Made by a program: the position numbers and the translations under genes
Assembly: GCA_934716995.1 (NCBI GenBank)
Contig: CAKUYO010000086.1
Location: forward strand, 1 to 5,169
From: an uncultured Bacteroidales bacterium
GTDB lineage: Bacteria; Bacteroidota; Bacteroidia; Bacteroidales; Paludibacteraceae
Reading direction: 5' to 3'
DNA: 5,169 nucleotides
Notes under the pieces: generated by a model
Told to the model about the DNA's origin: nothing
Seen by the model: only the letters and a program-made list of their open reading frames with translations
Database searches by the model: none
Shown here: piece after piece, positions 1-4,487 of the stretch
Layout of the letters: each line of letters starts with the position of its first letter
Position numbering within the stretch: position 1 is the stretch's first letter

Positions 1-206
1 TGGCTACTCTCTTCATAAAGTGCAACCAGAAACTGCATATAAAATTCCATATATTTACTTCCAAACACTTTATATAGCTCTTTTGGAGCCTTCTCAATCA
101 GCTTCATCTTTTTTCGCCTCAAAATTTTTCCAGTTCTGCTCGATTTCCTTATTTTTTCTTCAAGCTGCGAATAAAACTTCTGACTTTTTCTCTCGAAGTT
201 CTGCAT
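1..206 (-). CDS. Partial minus-strand gene, Lys/Arg-rich protein of unknown function (runs off left edge)
   Basis: Read leftwards on the minus strand, 68 codons are open from an ATG at 206-204 to the window edge with no stop. The product is strongly basic (K/R-rich through about residue 51) and looks helical, with alternating charged and hydrophobic residues (FYSQLEEKIRK near residues 11-21), then an aromatic segment (KYMEFYMQFLVALYEE). I do not recognise it. In support, the plus strand here is a long pyrimidine-rich run, so the purine-rich coding strand is the minus strand, and lysines are mostly AAA, whereas the plus-strand gene after 219 uses more AAG. The ATG at 206 has no ribosome binding site, so the true start may be missing. 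An internal ATG at 107-105 has a GAGG nine bases upstream and is a possible alternative start. That this is coding is an inference from composition. Confidence 0.42.
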   Translation of the reverse strand, partial: MQNFERKSQKFYSQLEEKIRKSSRTGKILRRKKMKLIEKAPKELYKVFGSKYMEFYMQFLVALYEESS

Positions 207-218
207 TTTCAGTTTTTC

Positions 219-704
219 AAGAAGGGCGAAGCAAAAACGATTGCCAAGAGCAAGATTCCAGACGAGATTACGATGAGCATTGTCAAGCGTAATGCTAATG
301 AAACTGAAAAGCAGTTTAATAAGCTGAATTGTCATAATATCTTGAATGAGATTGAACAGTACATTATGACTATGAAACTTGGTGATGTTGACCTTAAAAC
401 CAAGATTGCTAATCAGCTTGAATACATGGGCTACATCGGCATTAAGACTGATAAATCTGAAGATAGACCTAAGATTGTCATTCTTGAAATGAAGGTCATG
501 AAACAGCGCGAAGCTGTTGAACCTTGGGGCGTTATTATTGATGCCCAGTCTATTGGCTCTGGTAAGCGTAGTTCTTATACGGTTCCTTATAAACTATATA
601 AGCAGTGCAAGTTTAATAAGAACGATGTAATTAAGATTCGTGATTGGTATAAGAATAAGCGTGGTTACTTCTATATTACTGATTATGAATTTGTGGTTAT
701 GTAA
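219..704 (+). CDS. 5'-truncated fragment, probable C-terminal domain of phage DNA polymerase III alpha subunit
   Basis: This frame ends at TAA 702-704 and is open back to a stop at 75-77, but it looks protein-coding only from about 219 (KKGEAKT..., about 161 residues). The first ATG, at 273, has no ribosome binding site and sits inside the coding-like stretch, so it is probably not a real start. Visible features are a helical segment (NILNEIEQYI), then QLEYMGYI, an alternating beta-type stretch (KIVILEMKVM), GSGKRSSYTVPYKLYK, FNKNDVIKI and a YFYITDYEF ending. This order resembles the C-terminal OB-fold-like tail of DnaE-type polymerases in Firmicutes phages, which commonly has a LEYLGYI-like motif, a 'gDiI' strand and a final W/Y-rich strand. 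If so, the catalytic PHP and polymerase domains are missing. The family call is from memory of the pattern, not a search; another OB-fold protein is possible. It ends 11 bases before the next gene, as expected of an operon member. Confidence 0.5.
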   Translation, partial: KKGEAKTIAKSKIPDEITMSIVKRNANETEKQFNKLNCHNILNEIEQYIMTMKLGDVDLKTKIANQLEYMGYIGIKTDKSEDRPKIVILEMKVMKQREAVEPWGVIIDAQSIGSGKRSSYTVPYKLYKQCKFNKNDVIKIRDWYKNKRGYFYITDYEFVVM

Positions 705-710
705 GGAGGT
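704..710 (+). promoter_or_regulatory. Strong ribosome binding site for the 716 gene
   Basis: AGGAGGT lies five bases before ATG 716 and overlaps the last base of the previous gene's TAA. It is a near-perfect anti-Shine-Dalgarno match and fixes the start of the downstream gene. Confidence 0.85.
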
Positions 711-715
711 ACTCT

Positions 716-952
716 ATGTGGCTACTTTGTAGCGTATCAGACAATGAGCTTTTTGCTCCTACTATTTGTAGTTCCAAAGAGATTGCATTAAGAAAGATGG
801 ATAGCAGTATCAATATTGTACTCAATGATTTGGATAACGATGACATTGATTATGATACGCACGTCAGCTCTGATGGATTGAGCTATCAGATTGTATGTGA
901 TGATAATATTTGGACTTGGAAGATTTTCCATTTGGAAATGAAGGTGGCGTAA
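716..952 (+). CDS. Small acidic hypothetical protein (78 aa)
   Basis: Not recognised. The start is secure: a near-perfect AGGAGGT lies five bases upstream. The protein begins with a hydrophobic strand (MWLLCSVSDNEL), followed by a helix-like stretch containing EIALRKM, an Asp-rich centre (DLDNDDIDYD, about residues 38-47) and a closing hydrophobic strand (IWTWKIFHLEMKV). The beta-alpha-beta-like layout and acidic charge suggest a small soluble cytoplasmic protein with no membrane segment or signal peptide. It follows the polymerase-like fragment by 11 bases and its stop is one base before the next ATG, so it is almost certainly co-transcribed and translationally coupled with the next gene. 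No function can be assigned from sequence alone. Confidence 0.8.
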   Translation: MWLLCSVSDNELFAPTICSSKEIALRKMDSSINIVLNDLDNDDIDYDTHVSSDGLSYQIVCDDNIWTWKIFHLEMKVA

Positions 953-953
953 A

Positions 954-1217
954 ATGAAGGTAGAAATTTCTTATGACAAGATTGAGACGCTTGACGGAAA
1001 GAAAGTGAAACTTGATGTTGACAAGATTTTGTCACGCAAGTTGTCTATTGCAGATAGGTTTAGAAAGTTCTTGCTAAAGAATAGGGATGTTGTGTTTACT
1101 GCGGTTGACACAAAGAAAGGTACTAAGTTTACCGGCATCGCTTATGAATTAGCAGAGGATGATTCGCCCGTCAAGTGGTTGTTTTACGCCGATGATTTAA
1201 TTGCCGTCGAGGAGTGA
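954..1217 (+). CDS. Small hypothetical protein, possible small beta-barrel (87 aa)
   Basis: Not recognised. ATG 954 is preceded by AAGGTGG (941-947) inside the end of the previous gene. Residues 1-45 are Lys-rich (ETLDGKKVKLDVDKI, then a basic RKFLLKNRD segment). The second half alternates short beta-type strands: DVVFTAVD, TKFTGIAYEL, VKWLFYADDLIAV. That ending, a turn and then W-L-F-Y followed by D-L-I-x-V, is what small SH3-like or other beta-barrel modules often look like, but this is only a structural guess. There is no signal peptide or membrane segment. Its TGA stop (1215-1217) overlaps the proposed GTG start of the kinase gene, so the two are probably coupled in translation. Confidence 0.8.
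   Translation: MKVEISYDKIETLDGKKVKLDVDKILSRKLSIADRFRKFLLKNRDVVFTAVDTKKGTKFTGIAYELAEDDSPVKWLFYADDLIAVEE
1209..1214 (+). promoter_or_regulatory. Ribosome binding site that makes the kinase start ambiguous
   Basis: GAGGAG is the only Shine-Dalgarno-like motif before the kinase gene, but it runs directly into the GTG at 1214. In the same frame, an ATA at 1223 lies eight bases downstream, the normal spacing, while ATT 1217 is two bases away. The motif therefore points to a start a few codons inside the longest frame. Confidence 0.6.
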
Positions 1218-1720
1218 TTACTATACATAAAGTTATTGTTATCAATGGTATGCCAAGAAGCGGCAAAGATACCTTTGTCTCATTTGCAAGTAAATATGCT
1301 ACAACTACCAACTTTTCAAGCGTTGATTTCGTAAAGGATGTAGCACGGTTCGCTGGATGGAATGGCGAGAAAAACCTAAAGTCGCGTCTATTCCTTAGTA
1401 AGCTAAAAGAGTTGCTTACTGAATACGATGATATTCCTTATAAGAAAATCGCGGAAGAGATTCGCTGGTTTAAAAACCAACCAGAGCAGGAACTTCTGTT
1501 CATACATATTAGAGAGCCGGGTGAAATTGCACGTATCGTAAGAGAGTTTGGTGCAATAACAGTCTTGGTTAAACGTGCAAACAATCAACAAGTCGTATCT
1601 AATGATTCTGATAAATATACAGAATCTTATAATTATGATTTTGTTTTGAACAATGACAGTGACCTTGATGCTTTAGATGCAAAGGCAAGAGGTTTTGTAA
1701 ATTATCTAAAAAGAGATTAA
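1214..1720 (+). CDS. P-loop nucleotide kinase, probable phage deoxynucleoside monophosphate kinase
   Basis: A small P-loop NTPase, likely a cytoplasmic kinase that phosphorylates (deoxy)nucleoside monophosphates during phage DNA synthesis. A hydrophobic first strand (HKVIVIN) leads into a Walker A loop, GMPRSGKD (residues 12-19), the RSGKD form also found in T4 gene 1 dNMP kinase. Downstream are FIHIREPGEIARIV (about 97-109), typical of the substrate or lid part of dNMP- and dephospho-CoA-kinase-like folds, a strand ITVLVKR (115-121), and NDSD...YNYDFVLNND (130-148), which matches the 'N-x-x-D ... yD-x-x-i-x-N' ending of that superfamily. At 168 residues it is shorter than T4 gp1, with a reduced middle region. 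The start is uncertain: GTG 1214 overlaps the previous stop but abuts GAGGAG, whereas ATA 1223 is better spaced and gives a 165-residue protein. Its place just before dUTPase supports a dNTP role. The exact substrate is inference; dephospho-CoA-kinase-like activity is the main alternative. Confidence 0.75.
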   Translation: MITIHKVIVINGMPRSGKDTFVSFASKYATTTNFSSVDFVKDVARFAGWNGEKNLKSRLFLSKLKELLTEYDDIPYKKIAEEIRWFKNQPEQELLFIHIREPGEIARIVREFGAITVLVKRANNQQVVSNDSDKYTESYNYDFVLNNDSDLDALDAKARGFVNYLKRD

Positions 1721-1731
1721 GGAGTACAATA

Positions 1732-2244
1732 ATGGTTAAGTTTGAGAAGATTAGTTATGAGCAGTTTGAAAAGGACTACATCGCAATTTTTCATGACGAA
1801 ATCGAAAAGGGTCTTATCAGGAGCATTTATGACAATTTGAAACTTCCGAGACGTAGTACCACAGGCTCTTGTGGTTATGATTTCTTTAGTCCGTTTGAGT
1901 TTGTTCTCGAAGAGCCTAGCGCAGAACTTATTATTCCTACTGGTATTCGTGCAATTATGGACGATGACAAGTTCTTGATGATTGCGCCTCGTAGCGGCCT
2001 TGGCACTAAGCACTATATGCGTCTCGCTAATACTATCGGAATTGTAGATAGCGACTATTCTAAGTCTGACAACGAAGGCCACATCTTCATTAAGTATCGT
2101 CTCGAAAATCACAACTCTGATAGTGTGAACGTAAAAACTGGTATGGCTATTGCACAGGGTATCTTTATGAATTATCTAAAGACAAATGATGACGATGCAG
2201 ATGGTGTTCGCAATGGCGGTTTCGGTAGCACCGATAAAAAGTGA
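1732..2244 (+). CDS. dut: Deoxyuridine 5'-triphosphate nucleotidohydrolase (trimeric dUTPase)
   Basis: Hydrolyses dUTP to dUMP and pyrophosphate, keeping uracil out of DNA and feeding thymidylate synthesis. All five motifs of the homotrimeric family are present in order: motif 1 GSCGYDFF (45-52, metal-site Asp50), motif 2 PRSGLG (86-91), motif 3 GIVDSDY (103-109, with catalytic-type Asp106 and base-stacking Tyr109), motif 4 GMAIAQGIF (137-145) and the C-terminal arm motif 5 RNGGFGSTD (160-168). At 170 residues it is within the normal 140-175 range. The first 35 residues or so form an extra N-terminal stretch before the core. Between motif 3's DSDY and the next strand there is a short insert (SKSDNEGHI), as in many Gram-positive phage and host enzymes, in place of the classic 'RGE'. 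AAGGAG at 1719-1724 lies seven bases before the ATG and overlaps the kinase stop codon, so the genes are closely coupled. Identity is very secure. Confidence 0.96.
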   Translation: MVKFEKISYEQFEKDYIAIFHDEIEKGLIRSIYDNLKLPRRSTTGSCGYDFFSPFEFVLEEPSAELIIPTGIRAIMDDDKFLMIAPRSGLGTKHYMRLANTIGIVDSDYSKSDNEGHIFIKYRLENHNSDSVNVKTGMAIAQGIFMNYLKTNDDDADGVRNGGFGSTDKK

Positions 2245-2253
2245 GGTACTTAA

Positions 2254-2712
2254 ATGCAGGATAAGTTAAAGAGTATTGAGAAACTTGAGCCTTGGGAGTT
2301 TCTCAAGAAATACTGTCACCCTTGGCTCGGTGCAGAAGTAGATTACCCAGATTTATTTGGCAAGTATGGGATGACATATTGCGGAATCGGGGATAAGTGG
2401 TGTTGGTATTCAGAAAAAGACGCTTACGTTCTGAACGACACAAACTGGGATAAAAGTCGAACCTATTACAAAGTAACTGATGTTACCTTTGAAGAAGCAT
2501 ACAAGATGGTCGCGCTTACTACTGCTTATTGGCAACCAATGTACGATAAACAATCAAAGGAATATAGCGAGTATAAACGGCTTGACATGATTCGTAGACT
2601 GTTTATGCGTCATCCAGAGCAAAGGGCCGAGTATTTCAAAACCTGTCCGTTTGAGAAAGACGTGTATTATAAGAGATTCCCGGAGGAAAAGGCACTGTAT
2701 GAAACTGAGTAA
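2254..2712 (+). CDS. Hypothetical protein rich in Trp/Tyr (152 aa)
   Basis: Not recognised. The start is supported by GAGGT (2243-2247) six bases upstream, overlapping the dUTPase TGA. The N-terminal half is dense in aromatics and cysteines: LEPWEFLKKYCHPWLG (11-26), YGMTYCGIGDKWCWYSEKD (38-56) and a beta-type TYYKVTDVTFEEAYKMV segment (70-86). The second half is charged and helical, with repeated Arg/Lys/Glu/Tyr (EYSEYKRLDMIRRLFMRH, 103-120), then a CPFEKDVYYKRFPEEK tail. The three cysteines (21, 43, 50) are not spaced like a standard zinc knuckle. No membrane segment or signal is seen, so it is probably cytoplasmic. Its last 14 bases overlap the next gene. Its position between dUTPase and the DUF5662-like gene hints at a nucleotide or host-takeover role, but nothing in the sequence proves that. 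Confidence 0.82.
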   Translation: MQDKLKSIEKLEPWEFLKKYCHPWLGAEVDYPDLFGKYGMTYCGIGDKWCWYSEKDAYVLNDTNWDKSRTYYKVTDVTFEEAYKMVALTTAYWQPMYDKQSKEYSEYKRLDMIRRLFMRHPEQRAEYFKTCPFEKDVYYKRFPEEKALYETE

Positions 2713-3250
2713 TTTCTTTTTGCATCTAAAGAAAATTCTTGTTCATAAGTATTGGGTATTTTACTTCTGCTGTAAGGCTGGTATTCCTTGGCAGGGAGTT
2801 ATCCATGACCTTAGCAAATTCTCGCCAGTTGAATTTTGGGAAGGCGTAAAGTATTATCAGGGCAATAGAAGTCCTATTGATGCTTGCAAGGAAGAGAACG
2901 GCTATTCTATGGCATGGCAACACCATAAGGGGCGTAATCTTCATCATTATGAGTATTGGCAGGATAACTTTGATAAAGGTGGAACACCGTTAAAGATGCC
3001 GTATAAATACGCACTTGAAATGGTGTGTGACTATCTTGGCGCAGGACGAGCCTATATGGGCAAGTCCTTTACTTTAGATAAAGAGTGGCAGTGGTGGCTT
3101 GGTAAGTGTTCCAAACCGATTGCAATGCACCCACAGACTAAGAAGTTTGTGAATGATATGTTTTGGGAAATTAAGGAAGATAATTCGTATAATGCACTAA
3201 AAGATTACTCACGCGCAATCTATGATAACGCTAATATTGATTGGAGTTGA
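2699..3250 (+). CDS. DUF5662-family-like protein with HD-like histidine pattern (183 aa)
   Basis: Resembles the DUF5662 group, common in Firmicutes phages and plasmids and of unknown biochemical role. Visible marks are HK (16-17), GVIHDLSKFSPVEFW (33-47), AWQHHKGRNLHHYEYW (72-87) and a helix with EMVCDYLGAGRAY (107-119). The ordered set H16, H36-D37, H75-H76, H82-H83 and D111 looks like a metal-binding HD-type helical fold, which would suggest a phosphohydrolase; that is inference. Some databases have labelled such proteins 'catalase', which the residues do not support. I start it at ATG 2699, with GGAGG (2682-2686) twelve bases upstream and the family-like N-terminus. An ATG 48 bases earlier (2651) only adds a basic stretch read out of frame from the previous gene. 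It overlaps the preceding gene by 14 bases, and folD starts six bases after it ends. Aromatic-rich and cytoplasmic. Confidence 0.78.
   Translation: MKLSNFFLHLKKILVHKYWVFYFCCKAGIPWQGVIHDLSKFSPVEFWEGVKYYQGNRSPIDACKEENGYSMAWQHHKGRNLHHYEYWQDNFDKGGTPLKMPYKYALEMVCDYLGAGRAYMGKSFTLDKEWQWWLGKCSKPIAMHPQTKKFVNDMFWEIKEDNSYNALKDYSRAIYDNANIDWS
3241..3246 (+). promoter_or_regulatory. Ribosome binding site that sets the folD start
   Basis: TTGGAG lies nine bases before TTG 3256, a normal distance. The earlier in-frame TTGs at 3241 and 3247 overlap or abut this motif and cannot use it, so 3256 is the preferred start of folD. Confidence 0.65.
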
Positions 3251-3255
3251 TTCTT

Positions 3256-4044
3256 TTGATTGATGTTAAATCTTATGTCGAAAAACGAAAAGCAGATATT
3301 AAGGATTATATTACCAAAACAAATCCTGAAAAGAACACTTTGGTCGTATTTCAGTTCGGTGATTCTCCTGCGAGTAATGCTTACGTCAAAGGAAAAAGAA
3401 ACGATTGCGACGAGGTTGGGCTTCGCACAATCGTATATAAACTTCCGATTGATACGAGTTATGATGAAGCACTAGGTTTGTTACTTGACGCTCAAGAAAA
3501 TCGACGAGTAGCTGGTGTTATCGTTCAGTTGCCAGTACCGGAACATCTAAAATCATTGTCTGCTCATATTAAGCCAGAGCTGGATGTTGATGGATTCCTG
3601 CCGAACACTAAATTCATTCCTGCGACCCCGAAAGGTGTAATTGAGTTATTAGATAACGAACTGCGCTATGATTTTGTTGGCAAAGTTTGTACAGTAATTG
3701 GCAAGAGCCATATTGTTGGTGCGCCCTGTGCAAACTTAATTAAAGGCAGGGGAGCGACAGTCATTTGGTGTGATAGCCATACTGTTGATTTGAAAAAGTG
3801 GTGTTTGCAATCGGACTTGATTGTGACTGCCACTGGTAGACCGAAGTTAATTAAGCAGGATATGATTAAACCTGAAACTGTAGTAATTGACGTTGGAATT
3901 ACTCGTGGCGAGGATGGTAAGCTATGTGGCGATGTTGATAAGGTTTGCTACTCTGACGGCGCACCAATTACGCCAGTACCGGGCGGTGTCGGATTGCTTA
4001 CTAGAATCGCCCTTATTGAAAATCTTGTATATGAGGTGAAATAA
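3256..4044 (+). CDS. folD: Bifunctional methylenetetrahydrofolate dehydrogenase / methenyltetrahydrofolate cyclohydrolase
   Basis: Interconverts 5,10-methylene-, 5,10-methenyl- and 10-formyl-tetrahydrofolate using NAD(P), in the cytoplasm as a dimer. With a TTG start at 3256 it has 262 residues, close to the family's usual 280 or so and apparently complete. Family landmarks in order: SNAYVKGKRNDCDEVG (40-55, catalytic-type Lys47, equivalent to E. coli Lys56), VIVQLPVPEH (88-97, with the conserved Gln91), DVDGF (110-114), PATPKGVIELL (122-132), the Rossmann-type cofactor loop IGKSHIVGAP (148-157), GATVIWCDSHT (166-176), DLIVTATGRP (187-196) and the signature ITPVPGGVGLLT (238-249). The active-site Lys, Gln and Asp positions are kept, so it is probably active. 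One oddity is Ala at 123, where most FolDs have Cys (PCTPxG). It follows the DUF5662-like gene by six bases and its stop overlaps the next ATG by one base. Phage-borne FolD would supply one-carbon units for thymidylate, fitting the dUTPase and kinase upstream. Identity is very secure; the phage role is inferred. Confidence 0.95.
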   Translation: MIDVKSYVEKRKADIKDYITKTNPEKNTLVVFQFGDSPASNAYVKGKRNDCDEVGLRTIVYKLPIDTSYDEALGLLLDAQENRRVAGVIVQLPVPEHLKSLSAHIKPELDVDGFLPNTKFIPATPKGVIELLDNELRYDFVGKVCTVIGKSHIVGAPCANLIKGRGATVIWCDSHTVDLKKWCLQSDLIVTATGRPKLIKQDMIKPETVVIDVGITRGEDGKLCGDVDKVCYSDGAPITPVPGGVGLLTRIALIENLVYEVK

Positions 4045-4412
4045 TGACAGTAACACAAGAATATATAAATAACTTGCTTGACACAGCAGAAGTAAAAGAA
4101 ATCGTTGTATTCGATAAGTGTCTGATTTGTGCTTACAAACTGGAAAATGGTTTTGTAATTGTCGAATCGAGTGCATGTGTTGACCCGAAGAACTTTGACT
4201 TAGATGTTGGTCGAAAGATTTGCCGTGAACACGTTGAGAATAAATTATGGGAACTTGAGGGCTACGTGCTTCAGCAGAAAGCCGCCAAAGCCACTCAGAG
4301 ACGTTCCCCGGAGGCTGTAAAGAAGTCCATCGAGGAATTGTCCCCAGAGGCTAGGGCTGTCTACGAGACGCTGTTAGGTCAGCTCAAGGAAAAGTACCCT
4401 GTGAATATCTAA
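4044..4412 (+). CDS. N4 Gp49 / Sf6 Gp66-family phage protein (122 aa)
   Basis: The N-terminal 80 residues or so match the pattern of the phage Gp49/Gp66 family (Pfam Phage_gp49_66): a strand with KCLICAYKLENGFVIVESSACVD (25-47), then NFDLDVGRKICREHVENKLWELEGYVL (50-76), where the family typically shows 'nGf...g.Sac...nfd...G...A...a..klw.leGy.l'. The molecular function of that family is unknown to me; it is widespread in phages and prophages. The tail, about 80-122, is extra: a charged linker (QQKAAKATQRRSPEA) and a helix in which SPEAVKKSIEEL and SPEARAVYETLL look like two imperfect copies of a short repeat. ATG 4044 shares its A with the folD TAA, and GAGGTGA (4033-4039) provides the binding site. 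It is the last gene of the operon, and a terminator starts 12 bases after its stop. Confidence 0.85.
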   Translation: MTVTQEYINNLLDTAEVKEIVVFDKCLICAYKLENGFVIVESSACVDPKNFDLDVGRKICREHVENKLWELEGYVLQQKAAKATQRRSPEAVKKSIEELSPEARAVYETLLGQLKEKYPVNI

Positions 4413-4423
4413 AAATTTTTCTG

Positions 4424-4451
4424 AAACCCCTTGACAAATCAAGGGGTTTTT
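4424..4451 (+). terminator. Rho-independent terminator ending the 716-4412 operon
   Basis: CCCCTTGA (4427-4434) pairs perfectly with TCAAGGGG (4439-4446) around a CAAA loop. The flanking AAA and TTT extend the stem to 11 base pairs, and the run TTTTT (4447-4451) gives the U-tract. It lies 12 bases after the Gp49-family stop. On the opposite strand the A-run upstream makes it potentially bidirectional. It contains the -35 box of the next promoter. Confidence 0.9.
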
Positions 4452-4466
4452 GTTATAATATAGGTA
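4431..4466 (+). promoter_or_regulatory. Perfect-consensus extended -10 promoter nested in the terminator
   Basis: TTGACA (4431-4436), a 17-base spacer and TATAAT (4454-4459) match the housekeeping sigma (sigmaA/sigma70) consensus exactly. TG at 4451-4452, one base before the -10, adds the extended -10 element. Transcription should begin near 4466, giving a leader of about 22 bases to ATG 4488. The -35 box occupies the terminator's left arm and loop, and the spacer includes its right arm and U-tract, so the two elements share the same bases. Confidence 0.9.
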
Positions 4467-4475
4467 GTAAATTTT

Positions 4476-4482
4476 AGGAGGT
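4476..4482 (+). promoter_or_regulatory. Strong ribosome binding site for the 4488 gene
   Basis: AGGAGGT lies five bases before ATG 4488. With the perfect promoter upstream, it implies high expression of the gene that follows. Confidence 0.88.
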
Positions 4483-4487
4483 TTGAC

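Noticed and set aside
258..286. Minus-strand TTGACA at 286-281 as a promoter for the left-edge gene
   Set aside because: At 17 bases downstream the sequence is GTCTGG, not a -10 box, and the site lies inside the plus-strand coding frame.
20..292. Plus-strand open frame of 90 codons at the left edge
   Set aside because: Its Phe/Ser-rich product is the usual antisense image of a Lys/Glu-rich minus-strand gene, it has no ribosome binding site, and its end overlaps the polymerase-like frame in another phase.
1717..2112. Minus-strand open frame of 131 codons
   Set aside because: It lies almost wholly antisense to the unmistakable dUTPase, whose five motifs are on the plus strand.
2651..2698. Longer start for the DUF5662-like gene at ATG 2651
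   Set aside because: The added 16 residues are a basic stretch read out of frame from the preceding gene, with no ribosome binding site. ATG 2699 matches the family N-terminus and has GGAGG upstream.
2699..3250. Calling the DUF5662-like protein a catalase
   Set aside because: The label appears in some annotations, but the protein is too short and shows none of the heme-catalase motifs.
3260..3475. Plus-strand frame of 71 codons inside folD
   Set aside because: It is fully contained in the FolD catalytic region in a shifted frame and has no binding site of its own.
3922..4176. Minus-strand frame of 84 codons
   Set aside because: Antisense to the conserved FolD C-terminus and the Gp49-family N-terminus.
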